A stretch of DNA of 64,000 nt from Selaginella moellendorffii (taxonomy: Eukaryota > Streptophyta > Lycopodiopsida > Selaginellales > Selaginellaceae): assembly GCF_000143415.4 (NCBI RefSeq), contig NW_003314261.1:5988822-6052821 (forward strand). The letters are read 5' to 3'. The notes under the pieces are model-generated. The model was not told the origin of the DNA and made no database searches. It saw only the letters and a list, made by a program, of their open reading frames with translations. Position 1 is the first letter of the stretch, and each line of letters begins with the position of its first letter. Positions 49,029 through 60,190 of the stretch are shown here, in pieces. The position numbers and the translations under genes were made by a program.

Positions 49029-51926
49029 ATGGCCTCCGCAAGTGCGACGCATGTTCCCTCCGTGGATCTTAAGAACCGTGCTACATGGATTCAGGCAAAG
49101 GTGTTTCTAAACAACCCCGAGGGGGAGGTGGTAGCTGAGGGCTTAGCCACAGTTGTCGATCCAAGAGATGCGGTTGCTAATCAAGAATTGGGCTGGGATG
49201 ATATTGGAGTTGCGATTTAGAGGTTGTTGACACAGAAGAAAACAGTCTGACTATTGGAAGCATTGTGCGGTGGAAATTGAGGCACTTAGTGTTTGAGAAT
49301 GTGAAGGATTTACAATCAAACACCACTACAACTGATGACAGAACATCTCTTCATGGGAAAAGAAAGTACACCTTCCTAAAGCGCAGCCAAAGGGATCTGA
49401 GCAACGAACCGAAAAGGCAGAAAATGGCGATGGAGGTTCGAATGGTCTCGATAGTTGCTTATTGCAAGAGGAGGTGTTGTCAACATGCTGATTGGGATGC
49501 TATTGAAGAGGAGAGAGCAAGATACAAGACATTGTCCTGGAAGGCAGCTCGCAATTTTGTGTATGAGGCATTACGGTCATCTGTTGATGCTTCAGAACAT
49601 CAGGTGGGGGGCATGGTTTTCCAGAGGGGTTTGGTCTGCATGAAGGCATGGAGAATCATTTATGGAGTCCCTCGAACCACATTCTACAGAATCAAAACTG
49701 AGTTCGAGGAACAAAGGGTTCAACAGGCAGTCCATGGGAACGACGGTACTCACAAAACCAGGGGTCATGTTGTATATGGAGAGGCAATCTTCAAGAGGTT
49801 TATCGAGACATGTAGCGAGCAGCAACCACATAAAACCCGCCTCTTGGAAGATGGAACTCGAGACATCCAACGAGTTCTCCCTTCCATGTATACCAAGGGG
49901 GCCATATTGGAAGATGTGAATCGGGAACTCCAGAGTAATGGCTACAGGAAGCTAAGCCAATCTAGATTTAGTAGATTGTGGAGCAACAGGTTCAGGGATG
50001 TGAGTATAGGAAAGTACTCCAGCTTTTCAAAGTGTGACGAGTGCACTGTTATCAAAATGGCTTTGTCAAAGAATTCTTGCATCGCTCAAGAGCGAGAGAC
50101 ATTGGTTAGAAGGCGACTCGACCACAACATCGAGCAGAGAAGCTGCAGGACTGCATATTATCATAACAGGATTCTCTCCATGGAGAGACCTAACTCTTAC
50201 CTCTGCATCATCCACGACAAAATGGACCAGAAAAAGACGTGCTTACCTCGACTCAATCCTGCCCCCAAGGCAATCTCTTCATCCATGCAGCTGCTTGTGT
50301 CTCTGTTTGGCATAATCGCACATGGGCATGGTGCCCAGAACTATGGGAACTTCTTTGTACCTCTATGGGGTGGCGGGGGTGCAAACATGATGATTGTGTC
50401 CCTAGCAAAACACTTAAGGTCTCTGCAAAGTGCGCAGACTGAGCTGAACGGCCAACCCTTGCATAAGGCCCTTGTCGATCGAACCCCATACAGGGTTCAG
50501 CTGGAGGAGGAGCAAAGGCTTGCAGTATCGCGTGGGGCCCCATGCCATCCCAGTGAATATGTTGGCCGTCAGATTGTAGGGTTATCATGTGACGCCTCAT
50601 GCCATTCCGACGAGGCTAGTCGCCCGGTGAATGCACAGCCTCATCCAAACGAAGCAGAATCTCAAGGAAGTTCTTGCGGCCGATGTGGCCTTCCACCCGA
50701 TCTTCTGCTCCAAACAGACAATGCTGGCAGTGAGAACAAAAACATGTACGTCTTCGCGTACTTGGCGATGCTTGTTGCCAAAGGCATATTTGAAACGGTT
50801 ACACTTGGCTTTCTCATGGTTGGGCACACTCATGAAGACATCGATGCCATGTTCAGTCACCTGGCAGAGTCCCTCCGGCGATCCAATGTCCTCACCCTCC
50901 CACAACTCTACGATGAATTCCAAAATTGCATCAAAGGCATTGTTGAAGCTGCACTTGTGACAGAGGTTCCAGACTTTAAGGGGTTTGTAAGAGGCTACAT
51001 CAAGGACAGATCCGAAACGCTGATTGGCCACTCCAAGCCTCTTCAGTTTCATTTCAGCATGCGTGACGGTGCTCCAGTGATGAGGTACAAGATGAGAGAA
51101 TGGGACACAGTGTGGCTGCCAATGGACGGCATTGAACTCTTCAAGAGAGATCCCATAACTGGGGAACCTATGATTCCTCAGGGTTCCCCACGGCCGATGC
51201 ACCCGGATGGACTCAAAGACCAGGAAAGTATAGTGGCCGGGATTAGACAGCATATTGCCTTTTGGAAGAGGGGGTTGGTGTTTGGTGGAGAATCCTATTT
51301 TCAGAGGTGCAAGCCTTTGCTCGAATACTAGGAGAAGATTATATCTGCTATCCAAAATGGGCCGGTTGTATATGAAGAATTGGAAGAGTCCTTTTGGCTA
51401 GAACCCAGAGCACCAGATAGTAGCGGAACAATGTCCTCTGGAAATGCAGTGACAGATAACGATGTTGAGGATCACTATTGTGGGCCGAGGAACAAGAAGC
51501 CGGATTCAGCATTCAATCCAGTACAGGTCTGCAAAGGAATGGTCGTGCTTGTCAGACCCAGTAATAAAAAACAAATGATATGGGTGGGGCGCTGCATCAC
51601 TGATGCAGAGGAGGACGCAAAAACTAACTCCTTCAATGTAACTGTGGAGTGGTTCAAGCCAAGTTCCAGATATATGAAGGATTGCCTAGAAAAGAGATGG
51701 GTGCTGAATCCAAGGGATCCTAGCATGAGCATATCAGTGGATAATGTTGTGCATGGTTGGATGTGGAAGCAGAGTGCCACCATCACCTTGCCAGACCATG
51801 CAAGAGATGCAGCAAGAGCATTCATAACCCGGGTTCAAGGTGAGATTCATTAATATTCCTTTACTAAGTTTCTAATGTATTTTATTTCAAGGTGAACAAT
51901 CCGAATCTGAATCAAAGGAGGCGTGA
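49029..51926 (+). pseudogene. DUF7869-like putative transposase, copy 2
   Basis: Starts MASASATHVPSV because about 245 bp of the copy 1 coding start are deleted in frame. A one-base T deletion near 49218 causes a frameshift, and TAG at 51329-51331 replaces TGG of copy 1. Between them 688 codons are open (49265-51331) and hold the whole putative catalytic region: IHDKMDQKK, LLLQTDNAGSENKN and VGHTHEDIDAMF. It supplies the sequence hidden by the N gap of copy 1. With the 52-nt intron 51840-51891 it would end QGEQSESESKEA at 51926. Confidence 0.75.
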
Positions 51927-51944
51927 TGGCATGTGGCCTTACGC

Positions 51945-52875
51945 CATTCCTAGGTGAGATGATATAAATAACAAGTATAAATTCTTAGTTGTTCTAGCAA
52001 ATCTTACTTAAAGTTCAAGGTGAACAAGCCGAATATGAATTCATCGGATTGTTATAACAAATTGCGAGGTGATGGCATGAGGCGATACGCCATTTGAGAG
52101 TGGTAGCCATTCCTATATGAGGTGAGTGAAATATTTATTAGAAATATCTCATTCAATTGTGCACTTCTAAGTCTTGGTCCACTCAGTACTGTTTGCATGC
52201 TTTTATTTTAATTCTTTCTCTAAAATGTTATTTAGCATGTGGCTTCATGCCATTGCTCTCCACAATCATGCATTGAATTTTTCTATCCTTGCATATTACT
52301 TCTCCATATATATAGCATGTGCGCACATGTGATATGGTTCATTAGGCCTGATATAGTGTGTGAGGTAAAACAAAGATGATGTGACATATGCATTTACCAA
52401 TCACACGTGCATAAATCTAATAATATGGCGTGTGGCCCATATTAATGGCACATAAACCCATATTGTGGGCTTACGTGCTTTATGTACCATCATTCCCTTG
52501 CAGCGTGTGTGTTGGTTTCCTTTTATAACACAATGAACTCCATATTTTAGGGTGAAGAGCGTTCTCATGGCAAGCACAAAATCTATAAGTGAGGCAGAAA
52601 AGGAGACGAAGAAGGAGATAGGTGAAGATGTAGAATATATAAGTCTTCCAAACTCCCCGTACTATACTCCAAGTGATCATTTTTCTGAACAAATGGCAAC
52701 ATTAACAACTATCAAGAACGCCCCAGTAACATCAGAGACAACAATCCAAAGCAAAACAACTGACCCGGAGAAGGATGATAGTACCGCTGAGAGTACCAAA
52801 AAGGAGGTGTCCACTAGCGCTTAGGCTTATAATGGCGTGTGCCCTCATGCCATTTACTTGATCACCAAATACCTT
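51945..52875 (+). other. 3' segment present only in copy 2, with repeated tail exons
   Basis: TTCAAG/GTGAACAA, the junction before the last transposase exon, recurs near 52015 and is followed again by GTGATGGCATG, so the terminal exon plus palindrome appears to have been duplicated. Palindromes lie near 52073, 52233, 52424 and 52831. It includes a small ORF (52567-52824). Confidence 0.55.
52567..52824 (+). CDS. Small hydrophilic ORF in copy 2 tail
   Basis: From ATG at 52567: MASTKSISEAEKETKKEIGE, then a Ser/Thr/Lys/Glu-rich sequence ending KKEVSTSA, 85 residues. It could be an alternative terminal exon of the transposase gene, since CATATTTTAG directly upstream is an acceptor-like site. No family recognised. 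Confidence 0.3.
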   Translation: MASTKSISEAEKETKKEIGEDVEYISLPNSPYYTPSDHFSEQMATLTTIKNAPVTSETTIQSKTTDPEKDDSTAESTKKEVSTSA

Positions 52876-53482
52876 TTTCCCTTTGCACTAGTATATTTTA
52901 ATACCGGTTTGAGAAATAGAATGGCATGTGCCCTCAGGCCTTTTACTAAATCACCTTTGAAAGAAATGCAAGCCTCTATGTCGTAAAAAAAAGGTACTAG
53001 AGAAATTCCTTAATAATATGAATGCTATTTAGTTTCATGAAAATACACTAAGGGTCAAATGAGTTAAATGACTTCTCCAGACTAGCAATGCCTCTTGCTA
53101 CACCTTCACAATTAGATTCGTTAGAAAAAGATAACATTGAATAATATCTAAATGTTCTCACCATTAAGTTATATGTCTGGCTAATAGGAATGATGTTCAT
53201 CTTGGAAAGCTCACCACACGCTCAATGAACAAACAAATAGTGTGTGCGCGCATGCCATCGCTCTTCTTTAGCTTCAGATTCGGCTTGTTCACCTTGACAA
53301 TGAGATTTATTATACAACCAGATGGACTCAATCTGGACACAAAGTCACCGCGCTAGTCACCATGCCCCAGATATGTCTAGCCCCTGGACAAAAAACAAAT
53401 AATTTCACGTCATTTTCAAATACTTGAAAATTTGTACCTAGTCCCATTTTACTGAATAAATTCCATTTTAACGAAATAGAGC

Positions 53483-54209
53483 ATATATCTACAGAATGTA
53501 GAGATTGTCCTGAACACAATGGTGTTCGTCTTGTGTCCAAATTCGCAATCTAGAGACATTCCATATTTAGTAAGTTTCAAGTTTGTCCCAGAGACTAACT
53601 CCTAATACTAAGGGAGGCTTGGGGTGAAAGCCCAAAGCGTGTGTTCCTCAAGGGGGGGGGTGGGTTCCAAATGTATAGTAGGGATAGTGGGTAGGTCGGG
53701 CATGGCTAACCAACCTGAGGCATAGTCTAGCTCCCACTTGCGTGCCTGTCCTTGTTTTGCGTCCGGCTTGGGTCTAAGCCCAAGTTCCATTCCATGCTAG
53801 TTGGTGGAGTACCCATGTCCTCGCATTAAGCCACCGGTATTCCGAAATAGCATCAGACTCTGCTTGGCTCCGTTTTGGGTGCTGGTCCTGGCATTGGGAT
53901 GTTGGTTACTCTAGGACTATTCCAAGTCACTCCGGGCTCATGTTCCTTCGCTCCTTGGGCTGAATGCTTGGGAGTTGCTCCGTGGTTCAGTTCCGTCACT
54001 CCTTGGCTCCATGCTTGGGAGTTTCGCACCGTTCCTTCATTCAGTGGCCCAAGGCTCTGAACCTCGGGTTCCACACCACATTCCTTTGGACACGTGGCAT
54101 GTGACATGTGGCATCTGTCACGTGGCACAAAGAGGGTTTAGGTTCTGCTTCATGATGTTATCCTATAGTAAATCACCATAGGATAAAGGGTCAAAACCAT
54201 GTGCACTAT
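53483..54209 (+). repeat. Remainder of the right LTR after copy 2
   Basis: Contains GGTGAAAGCCCAAAGCG (also found in the hexamer-array LTRs at about 950 and 3195) and then follows the left LTR from GGGTTCCAAATGTATAG to GGATAAAGGGTCAAAACC. Confidence 0.75.
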
Positions 54210-55044
54210 AGTCTATCCAAGAAGTTCTTGGGATTGAAGGAGAAGCCAATGAAGTTGACATCACTAACTACACCCTTCCCCTTTATATCCTGCAAATCTT
54301 GGTGCTATTGTGAAGAGGATGCACCATCCCCCAATAAGTAAACCAAGAGAGTATTATTTGGCAATGGCCTTTGCTAAAAAACTTGCTATTGTGGAGCTGG
54401 AGCTAATCTCTAAGACTATGCAGAACATGCTAGGTAGTCTCTCTGAACTAGCATCAATCCTCCTCATGCCCGAAACACTCGCAAAAGTCACATTGTCATC
54501 TCGGTTGAGGCATTGATCTTGCTTCCTACTTATACAAGCTTAGTGGTAACTTTCAATACCCACAATCATATTTGTGACATTTTTATTCCAACCGTCTCTC
54601 TAAATTAAATATTTATAATAGTAATTTAAATATGTAAATATGGGTCCCTCATGACCATAATTTTTTTTTCTTCTTGTGAGTATTTAAAAATTAAATTTAA
54701 AAAACTTTAAGTTAATTTTGATAAGGAACATTCATGAAATGCCCAGTGGAAAAAACTGCTTGTGAGTTTTGAGGAAGAAATCTCATCCATCAAAAATCCT
54801 TAGCAATAGAGCTAAGGAGTTATTATTTTTTAAAAGGTAAATACTCAATAAGTAATATTTTACATTTATATATATAATTAGCTTTAAATCTATAAGCATG
54901 TTTCTAAATGTTAAATTTTTTTCATTGAATGTATCTTTAGAATTTTTAATTAATAAGTTTCATTGCAAACTAACACACACACACACACATTAAAATTCAA
55001 AACAATTATAAATTAATAGTGGTTATAATTTATTAAATAGTAAT
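54210..55044. other. Unassigned, turning AT-rich
   Basis: A 68-residue ORF at 54310-54516 (PREYYLAMAFAKKLAIVELE) could be a gene scrap but shows no motif. A (CA)n run of about 17 bp lies at 54973-54989. From about 54540 the DNA is very AT-rich. Confidence 0.4.
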
Positions 55045-55950
55045 TTAGTTAAGACACAAGCTATCATTCATAATCTCTGTTTCATACCAGATTTCATTAG
55101 GATTATTCATAAGATAAGACACAAATTTACAATTGTCTAATAATGTAATATAAACTAAGATAAAACAATTTGGTTCATCACAATATTTTCCAATTGACCA
55201 AACAACTTCAAAATATTTTGTATATATAACAAGATTACCATCTCTTTGAAGTATTAGTTTACAATAGGCATATTTTCTAAATGTTGAGGTCTGCCAAATA
55301 ATATTTAGTCCTGAGTATAGAACTAAATTACAATCACTTTTCATAATTAAAATGTTTTTTCTATTTGGAGATATTAAATAATTACCAGTTTCAAGAACTT
55401 GATTATGATACAAAAAACTATTATCAAGTGTACTTAATGAAATATGACAATCACTTAGAAATGTAGATAGTTTTTTATTATAGTTTAATTTAACTTCTAA
55501 AAAAGGTGCTTTAGGCTTATTATGAATAATTATACCATACTGAATTTCATAAAATTTAGCAGTTATTTTAGCTGCATCAGCACGTTTTAAAGCCATTACT
55601 TCATAATAAGAATCAACAAGTGTATCTATTCTCTTTATTATTTCTGATCCTCTAATTGTTTTACTTGATGTTTTTCCAGTTGTACAAATTGGTAAAGATC
55701 CACCAAATCGTCTTATTGCAACACAAACTACACCTTTTGAAGTAGTAACTAAACCAAAATCATCAAATTCTAAAGGATATGGATAACTATAATTTAATTT
55801 ATATGTTAGATGTGAAAATCCTTCTCTGACTATTTTTCTTATATCCCCTTCAGTTAGTTCATCACTTTTGCCCCATTCAATATTAGTTTGCAAACTTCTA
55901 AGAATTAGTATAAGTATACAAATAAAAAAACCTATAAGATTATAAATCAT
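55045..55950 (-). CDS. Secreted B-type (bulb) lectin-domain protein, single exon
   Basis: 301 residues from ATG at 55950. The first 25 residues (MIYNLIGFFICILILILRS) look like a signal peptide or anchor. Residues 30-160 form a domain I do not recognise (LTEGDIRKIVREGF, FGLVTTSKGVVCVAIRRF). From about 170 the chain matches the mannose-binding B-lectin fold, with the QxDxNxVxY pattern once well kept (LQRDGNLVIYT) and once with Lys for Gln (MKSDCNLVLYS), plus NIIWQTST and VVWSIG. Expected role: binding of mannose-type sugars outside the cell, as in plant lectins or defence proteins. The frame is intact, base composition very AT-rich like its flanks, and no kinase domain follows. The N-terminal domain makes it an unusual member. 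Confidence 0.7.
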   Translation of the reverse strand: MIYNLIGFFICILILILRSLQTNIEWGKSDELTEGDIRKIVREGFSHLTYKLNYSYPYPLEFDDFGLVTTSKGVVCVAIRRFGGSLPICTTGKTSSKTIRGSEIIKRIDTLVDSYYEVMALKRADAAKITAKFYEIQYGIIIHNKPKAPFLEVKLNYNKKLSTFLSDCHISLSTLDNSFLYHNQVLETGNYLISPNRKNILIMKSDCNLVLYSGLNIIWQTSTFRKYAYCKLILQRDGNLVIYTKYFEVVWSIGKYCDEPNCFILVYITLLDNCKFVSYLMNNPNEIWYETEIMNDSLCLN

Positions 55951-56000
55951 ATTCTTCTTTGTAATGTTAAAAAATTATAATATTAGAATATATGAACCTA

Positions 56001-56010
56001 GTTTATATAG
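56001..56010 (-). promoter_or_regulatory. Possible TATA box of the lectin gene
   Basis: CTATATAAAC on the minus strand, about 52 bp before the ATG, at a plausible spacing. The surrounding DNA is so AT-rich that this could be chance. Confidence 0.35.
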
Positions 56011-56849
56011 CAACAGTTTACATTTTAATTATTTTATAATTATATTGATATTTAGTTGTATGTATCTTATAAAAAATTAATATGCTCATAAAATATATTT
56101 AATAGAATAAAAAATGTGCTATAGTATGTCATCTCTCTTCTGCCAAGTGGCTTCAGGTGCATCGATGGAGAAGGTCTTGTTGAGCAAGGGCAATGAATCC
56201 CCAAGCGTTTAGTACTTAATTTTTTTTACTTTAAATCTAAATTTATTAATGTCTTATTTTTAACTAGCATTACCTTACACCAATCTATGTTGAATAAAAC
56301 CACCTAACAGAATTGAATGATGTAGATAGAAAAACAACCAATATATAACTTTTAAAACATGCAATAATTCTTTCTTTGAATAGTGCTTTCCAAAGTGTTG
56401 AAGCCATGATTTAAAGGAGTTCTGAATCTTTAGAAGGAAAATTATAGAAGGGATGTATGTGCAGTATGCTTTACTATCTCCACATTTTCATAACACAATT
56501 GACAAAGTCACTCTCCCATGATACAAAGCTCAGGACCATTTTCCAACTAGAACCACGTTGGTTGATTTCTATATTGCCAATGCAATTAGAGACATAGAGT
56601 GTAGACAATATCCACCAATATGGTAGATAGTTAACATCTTCCTAGTTTTTTGTCCTAAGGGCCAGTATAGCTCAATAAGAATTTCCCATATGAAGTTTGT
56701 TGTGTGTGGGTGTTGCTTTTGACCACAATATAGTTGTGCTAACTATTTCATCATACTTCATACTATACATGAAAGGATGATTGGGAAGCACTTGATCTGC
56801 TACTTCATAAACTTTAACTTTTGACATAGCTACTTAAAGGCAATAGAAG

Positions 56850-57035
56850 CACTTCCAAACATAGTCCAAACAGTTTCAACATTATATGAAGTCATCCTTA
56901 CTGATTTTGCAAGTCAGGGAAACATAATAGGAGTCAAACAAGGATGCCCATTTTCTCCAACTCTCTCTAGCCTATACATCAATGACTTGCTCCTTCTAGC
57001 CTCCACTTGTTTAATGCTAGAAAAATCAAGGTCCT
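56850..57035 (+). pseudogene. LINE-type reverse transcriptase fragment
   Basis: The frame VSTLYEVILTDFASQGN leads into GVKQGCPFSPTLSSLYIND, the conserved GVKQGCPLSPTLF motif of plant LINE reverse transcriptases. Only about 60 residues are readable, and the catalytic FADD region was not found nearby. Confidence 0.75.
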
Positions 57036-57749
57036 TGCTTGGTTGTGCAACTACATAACGTTAGCAATTATTTGCAAAAATACACTTTTGACATTAGTCT
57101 CCAAAACACATACAAAAACATTATTATACAAATAACTTGGTTATGTAATCCACCAACACACACCCTGACAAACAGGGCCATTGATCGAATCTTCATCTAA
57201 CTCTCGCTCAAGCAGCAGCAGCACGAATGGGCAGCCTCTCTGAGTAGTTGCAAGCTATGAAGAATACTCATGTCGACAACAGGCTTCACCGCCGGTTTGG
57301 ATAGTCCAGAATCTGCCACCAGATAAATATAAGGAACCGCGCGTGGTCTAACTAAATATGGGCGGTTGCAAGTATTGCCGACCACTTTCTTGAAAACCTG
57401 TGGCCTGCCACGCACCATCACCGCCCAGCTGATGGTAAAGTTGCGTATCTCCTTCTTGCTCCACCGATTGCTGCTGGAACTCCCCACCCACATCCCGCAA
57501 TCGCCATTGAACGATGATGATCATCCACGTCGCTGGCACCCGTAGAGGTCGGGATCTCAACCATGAATCAAAATGTACCTTGATCTTCGTCATCGTTGTC
57601 GAGATGATTATGGAGCTCCGGCGGCGCCGCTGCCACTTGAGCGTGTCGCCGCCCCTGGCCATGGAGCAAACGGCCAAGTCCTTGTAGTGAAACACGAGAG
57701 TCTACGGTGTTAAGTTTGTGCGAGTGATCTTGCATCTCCGTGACTTATT

Positions 57750-59007
57750 TCAAGCAAGCCTCACATTGTGCTGACATCGTTCACGTCCTCTTCCAGGTGC
57801 ATGGAGACAAAGATATGCCCGCTATCAGGGAACTGCGAGAGAAAAGAAACCGACCATTGGAAAATGATATATCAATCCGGATCATGATGGTGTTCAAGGA
57901 AACAGCTTGGAAGATCTACGTACCTTGATTGAGTTTCCAACCAAGCTGGTCACGATCTGGTGGAGCCGAACGGGATGCCCAAGGACGTCAGGGACTCTCT
58001 CAGAAACGTATGCCGCCAGCTGCAAGCACGTAAGAAACGGGATTAGAGATCTTATACAAGATTGGAGATCATTTTGCTTTGTAGCAATCTAAATAGTAAA
58101 CAAAAGCTTACTTCGATTTCTTTGTCCTTGTCCTTCGCAGAAAAGAGCGTGAGAATATTCTCAAGAATCGTGTGCAGCTTGAAAGGGACAGTCTCGAGCT
58201 CCATCCTGCCGGACTCGATCTTGGCCTGGTCCAAGACTTCGTTGATATGTTTTATAAGTTGCTTCCCACTTTCGAGGGCCGTGTGAGTGTAATCCTTCTG
58301 TGTCGAATCGAGCTTTATGTCCATGAGCATTTGCAACATGCCTGTGTAGAAGAAAAAAACAGTTAAAATTGCAAGAAGGAATCTTTCAACCATGTCTTAC
58401 GCACCAAGCGCGCCATTCATGGGAGTCCGGATCTCGTGTGATACAGTAGCCAGGAACTACATAGTTAGAAAAATCTCATGAGTCCACAGTAGAGGTGATC
58501 TAATCGTACCTGAGACTTCGCAACATCAGCCGACTCAGCTCGAACTTTAAGATCTTCCATCTTGCAATAACCCTCCTCGACTTTGGTGATGCAGTTGCCA
58601 GCCGCGTAGAAGATTTGAGTCAACCAGCAAAACAATGACAACAATTCCAAAGGTGGTGGTCCACACAACAAACGCTTCCTTGTTAAATCTGGGAGAGAAC
58701 AAATCTAAGAGTAAGCTCTTGAGAGAATTATAGACAAACTCTTGAGACTTTCTTCGAAACTTTGACATGAGAATGGAGATTTTTTTCACCTGCATCGCAT
58801 CTCATCTCATCCTTCCAGAAGGGATCCCCAAACTCAACCTGACAGACTTCGATCTCGTTTCCATCCAGAATGTTCAGGCCGTACATGACAAGCGGATTGG
58901 ACTTGTTCATGACATCATTGACATTGACAATGATGGTCTGGCTTTTGGACAGCTGCTGCAAAAGGTTCTCCACAAGCGACTTGAAGTCAAATGCTCCACC
59001 AACATAG
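57750..59007 (-). pseudogene. CHASE-domain histidine kinase (cytokinin receptor type), partial and frameshifted
   Basis: Exons on the minus strand: 59007-58790 (end of CHASE: GGAFDFKSLVENLL, NPLVMYG, FGDPFWKDEMRC); 58688-58510 (RFNKEAFVVW, transmembrane segment, IFYAAGN, KVRAESADVAKSQ); 58456-58405 (FLATVSHEIRTPMNGALG, phospho-acceptor His kept); 58341-58112 (MLQMLMDIKLDSTQKDY to LFSAKDKDKEIE); 58019-57924 (LAAYVSERVPDVLGHPVRL, VTSLVGNSIK); and one starting at 57832 (FPDSGHIFVSMHLEED). All have GT-AG borders. A 5-bp tandem duplication (GATGC twice) at the end of the first exon and an extra base in the transmembrane exon each shift the frame. No N-terminal CHASE part or receiver domain is evident. 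The family senses cytokinin at the ER or plasma membrane and starts a phosphorelay; this copy is very probably non-functional. Confidence 0.8.
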
Positions 59008-59009
59008 CT

Positions 59010-59770
59010 GCAGCACAGCCATTTCCCTTCCCATAAAAAAAAAGACAAACCTTCTATGATCTTCTTCATCTCTCTTTTTCTGTCTGTATGGTATGTGCTA
59101 ATGAGTGATGCTGGTGGTAGAGCAAGCAGTGGTATTGAGAAGATATAGACTAGTGTGAGCAGAGTTACAAACCCAAAAAATTCATAAAGAGAGAAGGAAG
59201 AGAGGAGTGGATGCTTGTTACTGTGCTTATTTGATTTGATGTTGCGCTCTACTTCAATTAGACACAAACAATCATACAAAGAATGAGAAAGAAGAATGAC
59301 TTAAATTCTATAATCCTCAATAAAGCTTTTGTCAAGGTCATGAGCAAGGATAAGATTGATTTGAGTACTTTACATCTTGAGTATGTAGATATGCATTAAT
59401 AAAGGAGGGCTAAAGTACAAAAGAGATAGGGATAGGGTTTGAGTGCTAACTCGCCCCCTGAATTAATTTTATGTGCTGGTAATTGTCATTTCCTCTTGTT
59501 CCTAAGTCTCAAGGTTTGAATCTCGAGACTCAAGATGATGTTTCTAAATACAAGATTGATTTCATATGCTTCACATGGACAAAATCAAGAAGAAAATTGA
59601 GAATATACAAATAAGTCACTCATCATCTACTATCTCTAATATCTAACAGCTGCAAAACTGTAAAGGATATATATATGGAGAGTATAATAATTATTGATAC
59701 ATTATATAAAAATGAAATCTTTTATGATTCCTTTAGAAACACAAATTTATTTTTTATATAATTTTTTATC
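59010..59770. other. No gene seen upstream of the kinase pseudogene
   Basis: The open frame continuing to 59279 on the minus strand is read-through into intron-like sequence. I find no upstream CHASE exons here. Confidence 0.4.
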
Positions 59771-60190
59771 TATAACACATTATATCTCTTTCCCCTTAAA
59801 TTAATTGTAATTGATTAATAAGAGAGCCTTTAGTGGTTATTTTTATCCTTACAAGGTTCTAAGGATCTATAGTAACAGTATCATAATCATATGTACTGCA
59901 CTCACCCCCCCTTTTAGAGATATCAATATTTTCGTTGATCATTAACTAATAGCCCTTGTTGAGCCAAGGGGAACTAGCACTTCCATTTTTATATTGAATA
60001 AATTAATCCTTTCATTGTATAGATTAGTTATTCCATGTGAAGCAATTAACCATTCACTCATATTGTAATCTCATGGTGGATACTTTTGTCTGTGGATGCC
60101 CTACAAAACAAAAGATGTACTTATGAATGCCAATTACATATAATTTCAATTTTTAAGGGTAGGAATATACCTTTCTCAAGGGTATATTCA
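59771..60190 (-). mobile_element. TRIM copy, inverted and truncated
   Basis: 3' LTR 59771-59900 (shortened) with its purine tract (complement of CCCCCCCTTTTAG) at 59904-59916, then an internal region resembling 31440-31770 in reverse. The 5' LTR is not recognisable. Confidence 0.7.

Larger units (their letters stand above)
39609..53482. mobile_element. DNA transposon copy 2 with TIRs, 13.9 kb
   Basis: TIRs lie at 39609-39630 and 53461-53482 (the right one has two extra changes near its inner end). It is inserted in the right LTR of the LARD-like element. The flanks read CATATAA on the left and CATATAT on the right, counting the last TIR base, a possible short target duplication of about 6 bp. 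It keeps a roughly 930-bp 3' segment (about 51945-52875) lost from copy 1. It lost about 245 bp at the transposase start and part of the central tandem array. Both genes are broken. Confidence 0.85.
33175..54209 (+). mobile_element. Large non-coding LTR element (LARD-like) with transposon copy 2 nested in its right LTR
   Basis: The left LTR is 33175-33797, the PBS 33800-33811, the purine tract 39200-39212, and the right LTR 39213-39608 continuing at 53483-54209. The left LTR lacks about 500 bp that the right one has. The 5.4-kb interior has no gag or pol motif, only short ORFs, fitting a LARD that depends on enzymes from other elements. A solo TRIM LTR sits at 34808-34969. A related element, missing its 5' part, lies at 17946-20060. 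Confidence 0.75.
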
